A stretch of 64,000 bases of DNA from Acidovorax sp. YS12 (lineage in GTDB: Bacteria > Pseudomonadota > Gammaproteobacteria > Burkholderiales > Burkholderiaceae_C). The DNA lies in assembly GCA_021496925.1 (NCBI GenBank), contig CP053915.1, positions 1,984,001 to 2,048,000 of the forward strand, read 5' to 3'. A program made the translations under genes and the position numbers. Below, in pieces: positions 15,611 through 27,480 of this stretch. Within the stretch, counting starts at the first letter, position 1; each line of letters starts with the position of its first letter. The notes beneath the pieces are model-generated. The model was not told where the DNA came from and made no database searches. It worked only from the letters and a program-made list of their open reading frames with translations.

Positions 15611-17881
15611 GTGAAACCCCTCGTCCTGGCCCCCGCCGCCCCGAAGAACCGCCTGCGCCCCGCCCTGGCGCTGGCCTGCCTGCTGCACACCCCGGCCTGG
15701 GCCGCGGATTCGCTGGAACGCGACGCCGAGATGCTCATGGACCTGTCGCTGCAGGACCTGATCGCCACGCCGCTGATCACCGCCTCGCGCCAGTCCGAGA
15801 CGCGCGACCAGACGCCCGCGCAGGTCATGGTCGTCACGCGCGCGCAGATCCGCGAGCGGCGCTACAAGAACCTGGCCGACCTGCTCGCGGACCTGCCCGG
15901 CGTGGACATCCAGCGCGGCACCAAGTCGTCGCAGTACAACCAGTTCGCGGTGCAGGGCAACGTGGGCCCGAACAAGCTGCTGGTGATGCTCGACGGCGTG
16001 CGCATCGGCGCGCCCGCAGGCGGCAACTTCACGGTGGCCGAGAACCTGGGCCTGTACATGGCCAAGCAGGTCGAGGTGCTCTACGGCCCTGCCGCCGCGC
16101 TCTACGGCGCCGACGCCGTGGCCGGGGTGGTGAACATCATCACCGAGGCGGGTACCGGCCCGCAGGGCAGCTGGGCCTCGGTGGGCGCGGGGCGCTTCGG
16201 CAGCCAGGAAGCCTCGTTCATGGCCGGCATGCGCAATGCCGAGGGCCTGAGCCTGGCCGTGGGCGGGCACTGGCAGCAGTCCGACCGCGCGCCGCTCGAC
16301 CAGTACTACCCGCGCGAGTTCGCCAAGGTGCCCGCCATGGTCAACGGCACCACGGTGGTGCCCGCCAACGCGCGCGAGGACTACACCGGCGGCGTCGCCA
16401 GCCGCAGCCTGTACGCGCGCGCCGACTGGGCCGATCAGCTCACCGTGGGCTTCTACCGCCACCAGTTCACCAGCCTGACCAGCACCGGCGACCCGCCCGC
16501 CATGGCGCGCTACCAGGACAGCTCGCAATGGCAGCCCACCACCGACACGGTGTATGCGCGCCTGCGCTTCGCGCCCGCGCCCGACGTGAGCGCACAGCTG
16601 CTGATCGACCATGCGCGCCTGGAGGTCGATCCCAAGGCGCGCTACAACAACACCAACAACGCCTACCGCGACGGCTTTTCCTACGAACTGGGCACGCGCA
16701 CCGGCATCGAGCAGAGCCTGCACTGGCGCCTGAGCGGCACCCAGCAGGTGCAGGCAGGCCTGGGCTACCAGACGTATTCCGCCATCGAGACGGCCTCGCT
16801 GCCCGCGCCCTACGACACCGCCAAGCCCGCCGGCGCCCAGGGCCTGTACTACCCCAACACCGGCCTGCCGGTGGTGATCCACAGCGCCGACTTCCACAAC
16901 GTCTCGGCCTACGTGCAGATGCAGTCGCAGTGGAGCGAGGGCTTTTCCACCACGGCGGGCCTGCGCATCGACCGCCACAGCGCCTACGGCACCACCACCA
17001 ACCCGCGCCTGGGCGCGGTGTGGAAGCCGCTGGAGCGGCATGTCTTCAAGCTGCTCTACGGCGAGGCCTTCCGCGCGCCCTCGCCCGAGGAAAGCCTGAG
17101 CGCTTTCGGCACCTTCAGCGGAGCGCGTGACGGCGAGGGCCGCTACATCGGCACCAATTTCCGCGTGCCCAACTTCGGCCTGCAGCCCGAGAAGGTGCGC
17201 TCCCTCAGCGCCGCGTGGGACTGGCGTCCGGCGCCCAGCCTGAACCTGGGCGCGCACCTGTACCACAGCCGCATCACCAGCCTGGTCGTCACCCAGGCGT
17301 CGCGCAACGTGAACGCCATTCCCGGTGCCGTCCTGGTCAATCCCGAGACCAAGGGCAACGCCGGGCGCCAGGTGCAGACCGGGCTGGACCTGACGGCGCA
17401 GTGGCGCTTCCACGCGGGCGGTGCCTGGGCGGGCGAGCTCTGGGGCAGCGCGAGCTGGATACGCGGGCGCATCGACGAAGGCGACGGCGTGGACTGGGCC
17501 ATTCCCTACGTGGCCAGCCACAAGTTCAAGCTCGGCGCCACGCTGCGCTGGCAGGACCGCGTGAGCATCACGCCCAAGGTGTACTGGACCGGCGCCGTCA
17601 CCAATGGCCGCAAGAAGGCCCCCGGCGACCCGCTGCTGCCCGTGGGCGCCTGCACCCAGGCCATGGCGGCGCCAGACCGCTGCACCACGCCCGGCTACAC
17701 CCTGGTGGACCTGCACCTGGGCTGGCACAAGCTGCTGAACGGCAAGGCCACGCTGTGGCTCGACATCTACAACCTGTTCGACAAACGCTACTACGCCGCT
17801 GGCGGCTCGGGCAGCCGCACCTTCTGGGACATGCCGCAGCAGCCGCGCACCTGGATGCTGACGCTGGACTATCCGTTTTGA
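15611..17881 (+). CDS. TonB-dependent outer-membrane receptor
   Basis: A 756-residue receptor with a GTG start and an N-terminal signal peptide ending near ALACLLHTPAWAADS. The plug domain (about residues 50-190) has MVVTRAQIRERRYKNLADLLADLPGVDIQ, QGNVGPNKLLVMLDGVRIG and GPAAALYGADAVAGVVNIIT. A 22-strand barrel follows and the chain ends in the aromatic TLDYPF with terminal Phe. No TonB-box substrate clue is visible; the sequence resembles the vitamin B12/colicin-type receptors that precede YfiR-like genes. The next genes encode a YfiR-like protein, a hybrid kinase and a diguanylate cyclase, so it probably supplies or senses the ligand of that pathway. Confidence 0.93.
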   Translation: MKPLVLAPAAPKNRLRPALALACLLHTPAWAADSLERDAEMLMDLSLQDLIATPLITASRQSETRDQTPAQVMVVTRAQIRERRYKNLADLLADLPGVDIQRGTKSSQYNQFAVQGNVGPNKLLVMLDGVRIGAPAGGNFTVAENLGLYMAKQVEVLYGPAAALYGADAVAGVVNIITEAGTGPQGSWASVGAGRFGSQEASFMAGMRNAEGLSLAVGGHWQQSDRAPLDQYYPREFAKVPAMVNGTTVVPANAREDYTGGVASRSLYARADWADQLTVGFYRHQFTSLTSTGDPPAMARYQDSSQWQPTTDTVYARLRFAPAPDVSAQLLIDHARLEVDPKARYNNTNNAYRDGFSYELGTRTGIEQSLHWRLSGTQQVQAGLGYQTYSAIETASLPAPYDTAKPAGAQGLYYPNTGLPVVIHSADFHNVSAYVQMQSQWSEGFSTTAGLRIDRHSAYGTTTNPRLGAVWKPLERHVFKLLYGEAFRAPSPEESLSAFGTFSGARDGEGRYIGTNFRVPNFGLQPEKVRSLSAAWDWRPAPSLNLGAHLYHSRITSLVVTQASRNVNAIPGAVLVNPETKGNAGRQVQTGLDLTAQWRFHAGGAWAGELWGSASWIRGRIDEGDGVDWAIPYVASHKFKLGATLRWQDRVSITPKVYWTGAVTNGRKKAPGDPLLPVGACTQAMAAPDRCTTPGYTLVDLHLGWHKLLNGKATLWLDIYNLFDKRYYAAGGSGSRTFWDMPQQPRTWMLTLDYPF

Positions 17882-17882
17882 C

Positions 17883-18013
17883 ATGAAGCACCCCCTGAGT
17901 CGCCTTCGGCGCCTTCCCCCTCTCTCACGCTTCGCGTGGGAGGGGGACGCAGCCAGCGGCCTGGCAAAGCCAGCTCCGCGGCTGCCTGGCCTGGGCCGCG
18001 CCGGTTCCATGGG
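17883..18013. repeat. Intergenic repeat, CCCCCTG..CGCCTTCCCCCT family, copy 1
   Basis: About 130 non-coding bases containing GCGCCTTCCCCCT, a CGC-rich inverted segment (CTCTCACGCTTCGCGTGGGAG) and a GCCAGCGG..GGGCCGCGCC end. The same block order recurs at 46796-46945 between two flavocytochrome-cluster genes. Both copies lie between co-directional genes and precede a start codon by 20-40 bp. Function unknown. Confidence 0.65.
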
Positions 18014-18048
18014 CCGTGGGTGGCGCGCCAGCGCCATGGGAAACTGAC

Positions 18049-18596
18049 ATGGCCAGTCCCGTGCCGATGGCTCTGTCAGCCCTGCTGGCCCTGCTGCTCG
18101 TGCTGGCGCCGCTGGCCGCGCGCGCGCAGGCCGCGGCGGGGGCGGTGTCGGAGTACGCCGTCAAGTCCGCGCTGCTGTTCAAGCTGCCGCGCTTCGTCTA
18201 CCTGCCGCGCTTCGAGGGCGGCACCAGCGTGACCCTGTGCGTGCTCGGGCAGAACCCCTTCGGCGGCGCGCTGGAAAAGCTGGCGCAAACGCCCATCGAC
18301 GGGCGCGCCGTGCAGGTGCGCAAGCTGGCCTCGGCCGGCGAGGCGGGGGAGTGCGACTTCGTCTTCGTCGCCGCCAGCGAGGCCGCGCGCCTCAAGGCCA
18401 CGCTGGACAAGCTGGGCGAGCAGCCCGTGGTCACGGTGTCCGACATCGAGGGCTTCGCCAGCGCCGGAGGCATGGTGGAGTTCGCCGTCAACAAGGACGG
18501 CGGCGGCTCGCTGGCCGTGCTCATCAACCGCAAGGCGGCGCAGGCGCAGTCCGTCAAGTTCAACGCGCAGTTGCTGCGCCTGGCGAGGATCGTCGA

Positions 18597-18600
<4 letters not shown>
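18049..18600 (+). CDS. YfiR-family (DUF4154) periplasmic protein
   Basis: A 183-residue exported protein: signal peptide up to about residue 26 (LLALLLVLAPLAARAQA), then the DUF4154 domain. The domain shows YAVKSALLFKLPRFVYLP, TLCVLGQNPFG and CDFVFVAAS, then VVTVSDIEGFASAGGMVEF and the closing SVKFNAQLLRLARIVE. YfiR of Pseudomonas is a periplasmic repressor of the diguanylate cyclase YfiN. Here the neighbour is a sensor kinase whose periplasmic loop would be the analogous partner. The stop overlaps the kinase start (GTGA), so translation is coupled. Start at 18049 chosen; ATG 18067 is possible. Confidence 0.9.
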
Positions 18601-21715
<3,115 letters not shown>

Positions 21716-21719
<4 letters not shown>

Positions 21720-22630
21720 ACCCCCAGCTCAACGAATCCACCCTGCTCGTCGTCGACGACGAAAAGCAAAACCGCCTGCTGCTCACCGAGCTGTTCGAGG
21801 GCGAGTACAAGATCATCCAGGCCAAGAACGGCCTGCAGGCGCTGGAGCGCGCGCGCAGCCACGCGCCCGACCTGATCCTGCTCGACGTGCTCATGCCCGA
21901 GATGGACGGCATGGCCACGATCCGCGCCCTCAAGCGCGAGGACGCCACGCGCAACATCCCGGTAATCTTCATCACCGCGCTCGACTCGCCCACCGACGAA
22001 GAGCAGGGCCTGAACCTGGGCGCGGTGGACTACATCGCCAAGCCCTTCCATCCCTCGATCGTGCGCGTGCGCGTGCGCAACCACCTGCAGATCGTGCACC
22101 AGCGCCGCCTGCTGGAGCAGCTCGCCGCGCTCGACGGCCTGACCGGCATCCCCAACCGGCGCCGCTTCGACGAGTCCTACGCGCTGGAGTGGCGCCGCTG
22201 CCAGCGCACGGGCCAGCCGCTGTCGCTGGTCGTGGCCGACGTGGACCACTTCAAGGCCTACAACGACACCCTGGGCCACGCCGCCGGCGACCGCGTGCTG
22301 CAGGAGGTGGCCGCCGTGCTGCGCCAGTGCGCGCGCCGCCCCGGCGACCTGGCCGCGCGCTACGGCGGCGAGGAATTCGTGCTGCTGCTGCCCGAGACCG
22401 GCGCGCAGGAGGCGCAGATGCTGGCCGAGGAACTGCGCGCCAGGCTCGAAGCGCGCGCGCTGGCGCACCCGGCCTCGCCCGTGGGCGCCAGCGTGACCCT
22501 GAGCATCGGCGGCGCCAGCACCATCCCCACGCAGGCCGAGGCCGACCCTGCCTTCTTCCCCCTGGCCGATGCGGCCCTGTACCAGGCCAAGGCCAGCGGC
22601 CGCAACGGCGTGCGCTGGGCGGCGGCCTAA
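21716..22630 (+). CDS. Response regulator with GGDEF domain (diguanylate cyclase)
   Basis: A 304-residue REC-GGDEF protein that should make c-di-GMP when its receiver is phosphorylated. The receiver has the acidic pair DD near residues 14-15, phospho-acceptor Asp57 and Lys109 (IAKPF). The GGDEF domain has the intact catalytic motif GGEEF at 217-221. RPGD at 208-211, five residues before it, fits the product-inhibition I-site RxxD. The start codon overlaps the kinase stop (ATGA). With receptor, YfiR-like protein and kinase it completes a chain from outer membrane to second messenger. Confidence 0.95.
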
Positions 22631-22681
22631 GGCGTCACCCTAAAATCAAAGGTTCGCCGTCTCCTTCCCAGGCTACCTCCC

Positions 22682-24751
22682 ATGTCCCAACGCAAGCTCT
22701 TCGTCACCACCGCGCTGCCCTACGCCAACGGCAACTTCCACATCGGCCACATCATGGAATACATCCAGGCCGACACCTGGGTGCGCTACCAGCGGATGCA
22801 GGGCCATGCGGTGAACTTCGTCGGCGCCGACGACGCGCACGGCGCGCCGATCATGATCGCCGCCGAGAAGGCCGGCAAGACGCCCCAGCAGTTCGTGGCC
22901 GACATCGCCGCCGGGCGGAAGCAGTACCTGGACGGCTTCCACATCGCCTTCGACAACTGGAGCAACACCGACAGCCCGGAGAACCACGAGCTGTCGCAGC
23001 AGATCTACCTCGATTTGAAAAAGGCCAGGTTCATCGAAACCCGCACCATCGAGCAGTTCTTCGACCCCGAGAAGAACATGTTCCTGCCCGACCGCTTCAT
23101 CAAGGGCGAATGCCCGCGCTGCCACGCCAAGGACCAGTACGGCGACAACTGCGAGGTGTGCAGCTCGGTCTACGCCCCCACCGACCTCATCAACCCCTAC
23201 TCCGCGCTGTCGGGCGCCAAGCCGGTGCTCAAGACCTCGGAGCACTTCTTCTTCAAGCTCTCCGACCCGCGCGCCGTGGAATTCCTCACCGAATGGACGC
23301 AGAACGGCGTGCATGTGCAGCCCGAGGTGGCCGGCAAGATCAAGGAATGGTTCGGCACGCGCACCAATCCCGACGGCAGCACCAGCACCGGCCTGGACGA
23401 CTGGGACATCAGCCGCGACGCGCCGTACTTCGGCATCGAGATCCCCGATGCGCCGGGCAAGTACTTCTACGTCTGGCTCGACGCGCCCGTCGGCTACCTG
23501 GCCTCGCTCAAGAACCTGTTGAACCAGCGCGGCGAGGACTACGACACCTACATGGCCGATCCGGCGTTGGAGCAGTACCACTTCATCGGCAAGGACATCA
23601 TCACCTTCCACACGCTGTTCTGGCCTGCCATGCTCAAGTTCAGCGGCCGCAAGACGCCCACCAGGATCTGCGTGCACGGCTTTCTCACGGTGAACAACGG
23701 CGAGAAGATGAGCAAGAGCCGCGGCACGGGCCTGGATCCGCTCAAGTACCTGGCGCTCCAGATGAACCCCGAGTGGCTGCGCTACTACCTGGGCGCCAAG
23801 CTCAACGGCAGGAACGAGGACATCGACTTCACGGCCGAGGACTTCATGCTGCGCGTGAACTCGGACCTGATCGGCAAGTACGTCAACATCGCCTCGCGCG
23901 CGGCCGGCTTCCTCGCCAAGCGCTTCGGCGGCCAGCTCGGCGCCCCGGGCGCCGACGGCCAGGCGCTGCTGCAGCAGCTGCGCGCGCAGGCCGACGCCAT
24001 CGCCCAGGCCTACGAGGCGCGCGACACCGCACGCGCCGCACGCGAAGCCATGCTGCTGTGCGACCGCGTGAACGCCTATGTCGATGCCAACAAGCCCTGG
24101 GAACTCGCCAAGCAGGAGGGCGAGGATGCGCGCCTGCAGGACGTGTGCAGCACCTGTATCGAGGCCTTCCGCCTGCTCACCATCTACCTCAAGCCCATGC
24201 TGCCCGCCGTGGCCGCCCAGGTGGAAGCCTTCCTGCAGGTGCCGCCGCTCGCCTTCGCCGATGCGCAGACCCTGCTCGGCGCGGGCCACGCCATCGGCGC
24301 CTACCAGCACCTGATGCAGCGCGTGGACGTGAAGCAGCTCGACGCGCTGTTCGAGCCGCCCGCCGCCCCGGCGGCCGAGGCCGTGCAGCCGGGTGGCGAA
24401 GACATCGCCCCCACCATCTCCATCGACGACTTCGCCAAGATCGACCTGCGCATCGCAAAGATCGTGGAATGCAAGCCCGTCGAAGGCTCCACCAAGCTGC
24501 TGCAACTGACGCTGGACGTGGGCGAAGGCAAGACGCGCAACGTCTTTTCCGGCATCGCCAGCATGTACCAGCCCGAGCAGTTGCAGGGCAAGCTGACCGT
24601 GATGGTCGCCAACCTCGCGCCGCGCAAGATGAAGTTCGGCCTCAGCGAAGGCATGGTGCTGGCCGCCAGCCATGCCGACGAAAAGGCGCACCCCGGTATC
24701 TACGTGCTGGAGCCGTTCCCGGGCGCGCAGCCGGGCATGCGCATCCACTGA
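22682..24751 (+). CDS. metG: Methionyl-tRNA synthetase
   Basis: A 689-residue class I synthetase charging tRNA-Met. The HIGH motif is at residues 20-23 (NFHIGHIMEY). A zinc-binding knuckle CPRC..CEVC lies at about 144-160, and KMSKS at 342-346. An anticodon-binding helical domain follows, and the C-terminal EMAP/Trbp111-type domain (from about residue 580, IDDFAKIDLRIAKIVECKPVEGSTKLLQL) gives dimerisation and tRNA binding. Length fits the long bacterial MetG form. It is preceded by a short spacer after the diguanylate cyclase and followed by a palindromic repeat that may end the transcript. Confidence 0.98.
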   Translation: MSQRKLFVTTALPYANGNFHIGHIMEYIQADTWVRYQRMQGHAVNFVGADDAHGAPIMIAAEKAGKTPQQFVADIAAGRKQYLDGFHIAFDNWSNTDSPENHELSQQIYLDLKKARFIETRTIEQFFDPEKNMFLPDRFIKGECPRCHAKDQYGDNCEVCSSVYAPTDLINPYSALSGAKPVLKTSEHFFFKLSDPRAVEFLTEWTQNGVHVQPEVAGKIKEWFGTRTNPDGSTSTGLDDWDISRDAPYFGIEIPDAPGKYFYVWLDAPVGYLASLKNLLNQRGEDYDTYMADPALEQYHFIGKDIITFHTLFWPAMLKFSGRKTPTRICVHGFLTVNNGEKMSKSRGTGLDPLKYLALQMNPEWLRYYLGAKLNGRNEDIDFTAEDFMLRVNSDLIGKYVNIASRAAGFLAKRFGGQLGAPGADGQALLQQLRAQADAIAQAYEARDTARAAREAMLLCDRVNAYVDANKPWELAKQEGEDARLQDVCSTCIEAFRLLTIYLKPMLPAVAAQVEAFLQVPPLAFADAQTLLGAGHAIGAYQHLMQRVDVKQLDALFEPPAAPAAEAVQPGGEDIAPTISIDDFAKIDLRIAKIVECKPVEGSTKLLQLTLDVGEGKTRNVFSGIASMYQPEQLQGKLTVMVANLAPRKMKFGLSEGMVLAASHADEKAHPGIYVLEPFPGAQPGMRIH

Positions 24752-24814
24752 GCGCGGCAGACGCGGGCCGGGGCCGCGCCCTCTGCGGGGCTCGCTTGAA
24801 AATTCAAGCCAAAA

Positions 24815-24864
24815 CTGTCTCCAGCGCTTGCCCATCAAGCGCTGGCAGCTCTCCTTTCAGGAGC
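24815..24864. repeat. AGCGCTT-type intergenic palindrome behind metG
   Basis: The best-formed copy: CCAGCGCTTG (24821-24830), 5-nt loop, CAAGCGCTGG (24836-24845), a perfect 10-bp stem. It is followed by CAGCTCTCCTTTCAGGAGC, a second small hairpin. It lies between the convergent metG and araC-type genes, where a bidirectional terminator is expected. Confidence 0.8.
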
Positions 24865-24866
24865 AT

Positions 24867-25652
24867 TTACCGCCCCGTCAGCGCCTGCGCATAGCGCCCC
24901 GGCGTCAGCGCATGGTGCGCCTTGAAGGCGCGCTGCAGGTGCGCCTGGTCGGCAAAGCCCATGGCGTGCGCCGCTTCGGCCAGTGCCGTGCCCTGGGCCA
25001 GCAGGCGGCGTGCGCCGTTCAGGCGCAGGTTCAGCCGGTACACCCCGGGCGTCACGCCCGTCGCTGCCTTGAAGCAGCGGATGAAGCGCGGCGCGCTCAT
25101 GCCGCAGGCCTGGGCCAGCGCCTGCACGCTGGGCGCGGCTTCGGGCTGCGCATGCAGGCAGCGCAGAGCCGCCGCCACCGCTCCGGCATGGGGCGCATCG
25201 ACGGCAGGCAGCGCGGGCTCGGCGAAGCGCTGCACGCAGTGCAGCAGCGCCTGGGTGAACATCTCGATACCGGCATCGCCCAGCGGCTGGCACAGCCGGT
25301 GCACAGCCTGCGCCGATGCCGCGTCGTGCCGCGCGCGGACGGGAAAGCGCAGCCCCTGCACCCCCAGCTGCGCGCACAGCCAGCCGGCCTGCACGAACAG
25401 CATGCGGTACGCCCAAGGCGCGCCATCCTCCGGGTTGCAGGCGTGCCAGACGCCGGGCTCGATCAGCACCACGCTGCCGGCCTCCACCCGCTCGGGGCCG
25501 CCGGCATGGTGGAACACCGCCGCCCCCGCATCGACGATGCCGATGGAGTACTCCGCATGCATGTGCAGGCGGTAACAGTGCGGCGCGGCGCGGCTCTCGC
25601 GCAGCTCCACCCACGGGGCGGCGGGGTGGCGGTGGAAGGTGGTGGCGGTCAT
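24867..25652 (-). CDS. AraC-family transcriptional regulator
   Basis: A 261-residue regulator with an N-terminal cupin-like AraC_binding domain (HCYRLHMHAEYSIGIVDAG..FHHAGG..EAGSVVLIEPGVWHACNP). The C-terminal double HTH domain from about residue 165 has VQALAQACGMSAPRFIRCFKAATGVTPGVYRLNLRLN and LAEAAHAMGFADQAHLQRAFKAHHALTPGRY. This type is often encoded next to a LysE exporter and controls it in response to the exported amino acid; here a lysE-type gene precedes it on the same strand. The start is the Met of the conserved MTATTFHRH; 25667 is possible. Confidence 0.9.
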   Translation of the reverse strand: MTATTFHRHPAAPWVELRESRAAPHCYRLHMHAEYSIGIVDAGAAVFHHAGGPERVEAGSVVLIEPGVWHACNPEDGAPWAYRMLFVQAGWLCAQLGVQGLRFPVRARHDAASAQAVHRLCQPLGDAGIEMFTQALLHCVQRFAEPALPAVDAPHAGAVAAALRCLHAQPEAAPSVQALAQACGMSAPRFIRCFKAATGVTPGVYRLNLRLNGARRLLAQGTALAEAAHAMGFADQAHLQRAFKAHHALTPGRYAQALTGR

Positions 25653-25667
25653 GGCGCTGTCGATCAT

Positions 25668-25888
25668 CCTAGAAACGGTAGTTGAACGCGCTCGCCAGTG
25701 CCGCACTCGGCGAGCCAGGCAAGGCGCGACGACGCGGCGGGCTCCTGCCCCCAAGGAGGAGCAACACCGCATGGCGCGGCGAGTGCGTAGCGCAGCTCAC
25801 CCTGCAGGCGAACGGTGACGGAGCTGCGAAAGCCAGTATCCATACGGCACTCGTGAAGTTTGCAAGCGGTCAACTGCCGTTTCCAGGA
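25668..25888. other. Spacer between lysE-type and araC-type genes, no gene supported
   Basis: Only a 69-residue minus-strand frame is present. Its end, read in another frame, gives SAALASAFNYRF and a stop, like the last strand of an outer-membrane protein. No upstream barrel is readable, so I regard this at most as a decayed fragment. An AGGAG-rich hairpin (CTCCTGCCCCCAAGGAGGAG) is the only visible structure. Confidence 0.3.
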
Positions 25889-26506
25889 TCATGCCAGCAT
25901 GCCCAGCACGCTCGCCACCAGCAGCAGCGCCAGCGCCCGCTGGAACAGCCGCTGCCGCGCGCCCGTGCGCAGCCAGCGCGCCAGCGCCCGGCCCGCCACG
26001 GCCCAGCACCCCACGCCCAGCAGGCAGGCTGCCAGCGACACCGCGCAGTACCACGCCAGCGCCGCGCCGCTGCCCTCGCCCTGCGGCAGCACGAACAGGC
26101 CCACGCCCGACAGCGCGACCAGCCAGGCCTTGGGGTTCAGCGCCTGCACGGCGGCCCCTTGGGCGAAGGCGCGCCAGGGCCGCACCGCCTGCCCCGCCTG
26201 GACCGCGATGGCGCCCGCCGGAGCGCGCGCCAGCTGCCACGCCAGCCACAGCAGATAGGCCGCGCACAGCCACTGCGCCACCGGGGCCACCCCAGGCAGG
26301 CCGTCCACCAGCCATTGCGCCCCCTGCCCCATGCACCAGACCACGGCCGCGTAGCTGGCGCTGGCCCCCAGTACGTACAGCAGGGCCACGCGCCGCCGCG
26401 CCTGGCTGCCGTGGCGCAGCGCCAGCACGTTGACAGGCCCGGGGGTGATGGCACCCACCAGGGAGAAGCCGGCCATCGCCAGCAGCAGGGAGAACAAGGA
26501 CGTCAT
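25889..26506 (-). CDS. LysE-family amino-acid exporter
   Basis: A 205-residue inner-membrane translocator with six hydrophobic segments. The N-terminal signature FSLVGAITPGPVNVLALRHG is the LysE family ITPGP block. The mid-protein AVQALNPKAWLVALSGVGLFV matches the NPK-A motif after TM3. Such proteins export lysine, threonine, homoserine lactone or related compounds. The araC-type gene lies 236 bp downstream on the same strand and probably regulates it. Substrate cannot be told from the sequence. Confidence 0.9.
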   Translation of the reverse strand: MTSLFSLLLAMAGFSLVGAITPGPVNVLALRHGSQARRRVALLYVLGASASYAAVVWCMGQGAQWLVDGLPGVAPVAQWLCAAYLLWLAWQLARAPAGAIAVQAGQAVRPWRAFAQGAAVQALNPKAWLVALSGVGLFVLPQGEGSGAALAWYCAVSLAACLLGVGCWAVAGRALARWLRTGARQRLFQRALALLLVASVLGMLA

Positions 26507-26630
26507 GGCCCGCGCAGTCTGGCGTGCCCTGGCCGTGGTGTATTGAACGCAATTGCACAGCCCCCCTGCGTCCCGCGTTCCCGGAGCACGCCCGGGCGGG
26601 CCACGGCTCCACGGAAACAGCTCCTGATTC

Positions 26631-26668
26631 GATAGCTGTCAGCGCTTGCTGGATAAGCGCTATCCGCG
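26631..26668. repeat. AGCGCTT-type intergenic palindrome
   Basis: GATAGCTGTC, AGCGCTT (26641-26647), CTGGATA-containing loop, AAGCGCT (26655-26661), then ATCCGCGTTTTTCATT. It lies between the divergent lysE-type and DUF2325 genes, so at this position it cannot be a simple end-of-gene terminator. Confidence 0.75.
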
Positions 26669-26730
26669 TTTTTCATTCTCATTCCCGTGCAACCGTACCG
26701 CTCTGCGACAAGTACCAAAACATTATTTTG

Positions 26731-26768
26731 GAAAGTTATCAAGAATCATTCGTATTTCTTGCTATGAT
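26731..26768 (+). promoter_or_regulatory. Promoter region with Fur-box-like sequence before the DUF2325-sod operon
   Basis: This locally A+T-rich stretch contains GTTATCAAGAATCATTCGT, which on the opposite strand reads AATGATTCTTGATAAC. It matches about 10 of 16 positions of the Fur consensus AATGATAATCATTATC. TATGAT at 26763-26768 could be the -10 box. Iron control fits the downstream Mn-type SOD and ZIP genes. The similarity is partial, so a Fur site is a hypothesis. Confidence 0.4.
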
Positions 26769-26820
26769 TCACCCCAGGCTGCAACGCGCACCGTTGCGGC
26801 AAGGTTCTCATCGTGGGGTA

Positions 26821-26861
26821 GTCAATGGGGTGCTCACTCCAGCCCATTGACCACTTTTTTG
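26821..26861 (+). terminator. Terminator-like hairpin in the leader of the DUF2325-sod operon
   Basis: GTCAATGGG (26821-26829) and CCCATTGAC (26843-26851) form a perfect 9-bp stem followed at once by CACTTTTTTG. This is the form of an intrinsic terminator, yet it stands between the putative promoter and the first gene (26974), as an attenuator would. No alternative pairing partner was identified with certainty. Confidence 0.55.
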
Positions 26862-26973
26862 CCAGCCACTGGTCCGCCACCAGCCACGCACTTTTTCACG
26901 ATGCCGCCGGCCACGCCTGCCGGTGCATGGGAGCCCCCTTTCGCAAGCCCGCCTGGCAGGGAGCCGCTGCGTC

Positions 26974-27480
26974 ATGCCATACCTTGAAGAAGACATCCAT
27001 CAGCTGGCGCCGGAACATGGCGTGCTGTTGCGCCGCTACGGCGAATTGCAGCGCCGCTGCACCGAGCACGCCAACGCCCAGGCGCAGGAGATCGTTCGGC
27101 TGCAGCAGCAGGTCATGCGCCTGCGGGCCCAGCTCATCCAGCGCGACAGCGCCCTGGCCTGGGAGCGCGAGGACCGCCAGCGGCTGCTGGCCGCCATTGC
27201 CGACTGGCCCGAACTGGCGCTGGCCCAGCACCCCGATGCCGGCGCCCACGCCGATGCCGAATGGCTTGAACACAGCCTGCGCTGCGCCGACCTGGTGATC
27301 TGCCAGACCGGCTGCGCGAGCCACGGCGCGTTCTGGCGCGTGGAGGACCACTGCAAGCGCACGGGCAAGACCTGCGTGCTGGTGGAGCAGCCCGGCGCGC
27401 TGCGCATCGTGCGCGTCCATCCCGCCGGCCAGGCCGAGCCAGAGGCCTGCGCGCCCCTGGACCACAAGGACATGCCATGA
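26974..27480 (+). CDS. DUF2325 domain protein
   Basis: A 168-residue protein. The N-terminal half is a coiled coil (about residues 20-75, LRRYGELQRRCTEHANAQAQEIVRLQQQVMRLRAQL). The C-terminal DUF2325 domain shows DLVICQTGCASHGAFWRVEDHCKRTGKTCVLVE, with conserved Cys and His residues that could bind metal. Biochemical function is not known to me. The start at 26974 follows GGAG and begins the conserved MPYLEED. The stop overlaps the next start (ATGA), so it belongs to the SOD/ZIP operon, probably in oxidative stress or metal limitation. Confidence 0.85.
   Translation: MPYLEEDIHQLAPEHGVLLRRYGELQRRCTEHANAQAQEIVRLQQQVMRLRAQLIQRDSALAWEREDRQRLLAAIADWPELALAQHPDAGAHADAEWLEHSLRCADLVICQTGCASHGAFWRVEDHCKRTGKTCVLVEQPGALRIVRVHPAGQAEPEACAPLDHKDMP

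Noticed and set aside
25664..25873. 69-residue minus-strand frame between lysE and araC genes
   Set aside because: No recognisable domain. An FNYRF ending in another frame hints at an outer-membrane protein scrap, but nothing upstream supports it.
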